From Edaphobacter lichenicola (GTDB taxonomy: Bacteria; Acidobacteriota; Terriglobia; Terriglobales; Acidobacteriaceae): 64,000 nucleotides of DNA. The position numbers and the translations under genes are program-made. Below, piece by piece: positions 61,975 to 64,000 of the stretch. Position 1 is the first letter of the stretch, and each line of letters starts with the position of its first letter. Location of the stretch: NCBI RefSeq assembly GCF_014201315.1, contig NZ_JACHDY010000005.1, positions 1 to 64,000 on the forward strand, read 5' to 3'. The notes beneath the pieces were generated by a model that worked only from the letters and a program-made list of their open reading frames with translations, was not told where the DNA came from and searched no databases.

Positions 61975-62682
61975 TCAGTGGGTAAACTGCGTGCCGTCGG
62001 ACCAGTGGTCAACAACTACCATGAAGATGGTCATCCGGTCTTCGGGGACATTGCCTGCAATCACTGGCACACCCGGCTGATTGGCTTCCCAACTCTTAGT
62101 CGAGTCGCCCGGAACGTACCACATCATGTGCGGATGCCAGTGCACGTCATTGTCGCTTAGATACTGCTGCTTCGACATCATGTAGCAAATCGCATTCGGC
62201 TCGAGCGTCGGGAGTTCTTTGCTCTCCCATGCCGCTTTGAGAGTCTGCGCGATTTCTGTCTTTGACTTTCCCGCGAGCACCAGGGTGGTCTTCCTCAGGA
62301 CAATGGGCAGATAGGTCTTCGCGGCTGGCGCATTCAGGCAGTGGGGGGCTCTGATTTTGGGGCTCCAGAACTCCGGGTCGTCAGTGGACTTGGCCCATGA
62401 CCGCTCGACCAGACAAACAAAGCCATTTCCGCCCTTCGCGGCTGTGACGTATCCGTCCTTCGTGAACACCAGCACCTCTGCCTGGTCCGAGATAGATGCG
62501 GGAGCGGCACTGCGGGCCAGCTCGATCTCGGAAGACTTGTCGGGGATGAGGTACTGATCGAGAGGAGCGGCGGTGGGATAGGGAGCCGGTGGCCCCTGCG
62601 CTTGTACCTGCCGGGTTGCGCCGGGCAAAGCAACTCCCACAAAACATACGAGGGCGAGAAGACTGATCACGTTCTTCGTCAT
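61975..62682 (-). CDS. Secreted hypothetical protein
   Basis: The product of 235 residues has a signal peptide (to ATRQVQAQ, about residue 29) and a Pro-rich start. The mature part has a VLVFTKDGYVTAAKGGNGFVC segment near residue 70, two or more Cys, and a His/Trp/Met-rich C-terminal part (HWHPHMMWYVPGD). It might bind a metal through the His/Met cluster, which is inference. I recognise no named family. GGAGA lies before the ATG at 62682; the open frame continues upstream without such a site. Confidence 0.7.
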   Translation of the reverse strand: MTKNVISLLALVCFVGVALPGATRQVQAQGPPAPYPTAAPLDQYLIPDKSSEIELARSAAPASISDQAEVLVFTKDGYVTAAKGGNGFVCLVERSWAKSTDDPEFWSPKIRAPHCLNAPAAKTYLPIVLRKTTLVLAGKSKTEIAQTLKAAWESKELPTLEPNAICYMMSKQQYLSDNDVHWHPHMMWYVPGDSTKSWEANQPGVPVIAGNVPEDRMTIFMVVVDHWSDGTQFTH

Positions 62683-62880
62683 GGCATTCTCCAGAAAGGA
62701 ATTCTCAGGACACGAATCTTCCGCTTCCGGTTGGCGCATATTGGGCCCATATCGCCACGCTGCTGCGGTGCGGATAGTAGAGCACAGAACGCCACTGCGA
62801 GGTGCCGGTGGCGCTCACGCTTATAGACGAGTAGAGACGCGCTTGGTTATCGTGCTTGGTTATCGTGCTTGGTTGTCGCA

Positions 62881-63765
62881 CTAGGGCTTCGGCGCTGTGG
62901 CGATTGCGTTGAGGCTGGTGATGGTTTCGGGTGGGAGTTCGAGGGTTGCGGCTTTTAGGTTCTCGCGCAGGTGGTCGAGGGATGAGGTGCCGGGGATGAG
63001 GAGCATGTTGGGGGAGCGGTGGAGGAGCCAGGCCTGGGCGACCTGCATGGGGGTGGATTGGAGGGAGGCTGCGGCTGCATCGAGCGTTGCGGACTGTAGC
63101 GGCGTGAAGCCTCCGAGGGGGAAGAAGGGGACGTAGGCTATGCCTTGCCGGGTGAGGTCGTCGAGGAAGGCGTCGTCGGTGCGGTGGGCTACGTTGTAGA
63201 GGTTCTGGATGCAGACGATGTCGGTGATTTTTTGCGCTTCGGCTAGCTGCTGGGGGGTGACGTTGCTGAGGCCAAGGTGGCGGATGAGGCCCTGGGCTTT
63301 GAGTTCGGCGAGGACGGTGAGGGGGGCTTCGATGGAGCCGTCGGTTGGGCCCATGACTCCTCCGACGCGGAGGTTGACGATGTCGAGTTTTTCGAGGGCG
63401 AGGTTGCGGAGGTTGTCGTGGACGGCGTCGATGATGTCCTGGCGGGAGAGGGCTGGGTTCCAGGATGCGTCTGCGCCGCGGCGGGCGCCTACTTTGGTGA
63501 CGATGACGAGGCCGTCGGGGTAGGGGTGGAGGGCCTGTTTGATGATCTGGTTGGTGACGTGGGGGCCGTAGAAGTCGCTGGTGTCGATGTGATTGACGCC
63601 GGCGGCGATGGCTTCGCGGAGGACGGCCAGGGCTGCGTCTAGGTCGCGCGGTGGGCCGAAGACGTGGGGGCCGGCGAGTTGCATGGCTCCGTAGCCCATG
63701 CGATTGACGGTCATTGCGGTGCCGGGGAAGGTGAAGGTTCCGGCTAGATTTGTCTGTTGCGTCAT
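62881..63765 (-). CDS. Aldo/keto reductase
   Basis: The product of 294 residues has the AKR barrel: the catalytic Asp and Tyr in NHIDTSDFYGPH near residue 58, the Lys in VIVTKVGARRG, and a C-terminal NADPH-binding part with PGTSSLDHLRENLKAA. It uses NADPH on carbonyl substrates. It is divergent from the TetR-family gene, which could regulate it. Confidence 0.94.
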   Translation of the reverse strand: MTQQTNLAGTFTFPGTAMTVNRMGYGAMQLAGPHVFGPPRDLDAALAVLREAIAAGVNHIDTSDFYGPHVTNQIIKQALHPYPDGLVIVTKVGARRGADASWNPALSRQDIIDAVHDNLRNLALEKLDIVNLRVGGVMGPTDGSIEAPLTVLAELKAQGLIRHLGLSNVTPQQLAEAQKITDIVCIQNLYNVAHRTDDAFLDDLTRQGIAYVPFFPLGGFTPLQSATLDAAAASLQSTPMQVAQAWLLHRSPNMLLIPGTSSLDHLRENLKAATLELPPETITSLNAIATAPKP

Positions 63766-63876
63766 GCTGTTGCTCCTTTTTGTCAGTGGGCGGGTGCGGT
63801 TTTGTCGGTGCGGTGCTTGCTCTTGTCGTGGTTACCTGTGGTTAGATGAAGAAAGCCTCAGGTTAGGAGTTCGCAT

Positions 63877-64000
63877 TTGACCCAACGTTCTCAGATGCTG
63901 CTGGAGCCGCGTAAATCGCCGGTGCAGGCGCGTTCGGCTGCGAGTGTGGATGCGATTCTGGAGGCGACCATTCAGGTTTTGTTGAGCGTGGGCAAGGAGC
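63877..64000 (+). CDS. TetR-family regulator, N-terminal part only
   Basis: The window ends inside this gene. From a TTG with TAGGAG seven bases upstream, the frame reads an N-terminal tail and PRKSPVQARSAASVDAILEA, then TIQVLLSVGKE, the first helix of a TetR DNA-binding domain. Being divergent from the aldo/keto reductase by about 110 bases, it is a plausible local repressor. The rest is outside the window. Confidence 0.8.
   Translation, partial: MTQRSQMLLEPRKSPVQARSAASVDAILEATIQVLLSVGKE

Noticed and set aside
60318-62015. A 565-codon Arg/Leu/His-rich open frame opposite dnaB
   Set aside because: Antisense shadow that also runs through a family-1 repeat.

Overview
The window looks like a chromosomal segment of a Terriglobales-type acidobacterium (relatives of Granulicella, Edaphobacter, Terriglobus). 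This is inferred from the high-GC codon use, two tandem Oar-like TonB-dependent receptors with a carboxypeptidase-type N-terminal domain, a secreted PNGase A-like protein, and intergenic DNA full of short dispersed repeats. No 16S or other RNA gene is present to confirm it. The segment carries the genes usually found next to the replication origin, but spread out: dnaN, dnaA, rpmH-rnpA-yidD-yidC-jag, rsmG-parA-parB, mnmE, mnmG and dnaB, with unrelated genes between them.

Layout. 0-7.5 kb: a cydA remnant, dnaN, a short-chain reductase, a multiply frameshifted TPR pseudogene, a small secreted NTF2-like protein, and dnaA on the minus strand. 8.3-12.8 kb: rpmH, then (after an unusual 0.9-kb break) rnpA-yidD-yidC-jag. 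12.8-17.5 kb: minus-strand SRPBCC/oxidoreductase/SRPBCC genes, a zinc-site protein and thrS. 17.7-25.5 kb: azoreductase, folC-plsC, a class I amidotransferase-like hydrolase, rsmG flanked by two perfect parS sites, parA, parB. 25.6-38 kb: secreted amidohydrolase, membrane methyltransferase, GNAT, HU, PNGase A-like protein, LLM oxidoreductase, a patatin-type Vd autotransporter, a Tat-exported sugar isomerase-like protein, rhodanese and a DUF2461 protein. 38.5-45.3 kb: mnmE, a diguanylate cyclase, panC, panB, a candidate origin region, obgE. 45.6-52.6 kb: two Oar-like receptors. 52.8-64 kb: VOC protein, MscS channel, hydrolase, a low-GC secreted protein, mnmG, msrA, DUF5076, dnaB, a secreted protein, an aldo/keto reductase, and the start of a TetR regulator.

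The plus strand is strongly C-rich from about 12 to 39 kb and G-rich from about 42 kb to the end, whichever strand the genes use. A negative-to-positive change of this kind is what a replication origin gives, so the AT-richer panB-obgE gap (about 43.54-43.70 kb) is a candidate oriC besides the dnaA-rpmH gap.

The least explained content is intergenic. At least four dispersed repeat families occur. The most striking is a hairpin of about 60 bp in six copies. Its flanks and loop are conserved, but its stem sequence differs in every copy and remains self-complementary, which is covariation. A second family (seven loci, two as inverted pairs) sits immediately after stop codons. A third is a GTGGT-rich element of roughly 100-220 bp in three copies.
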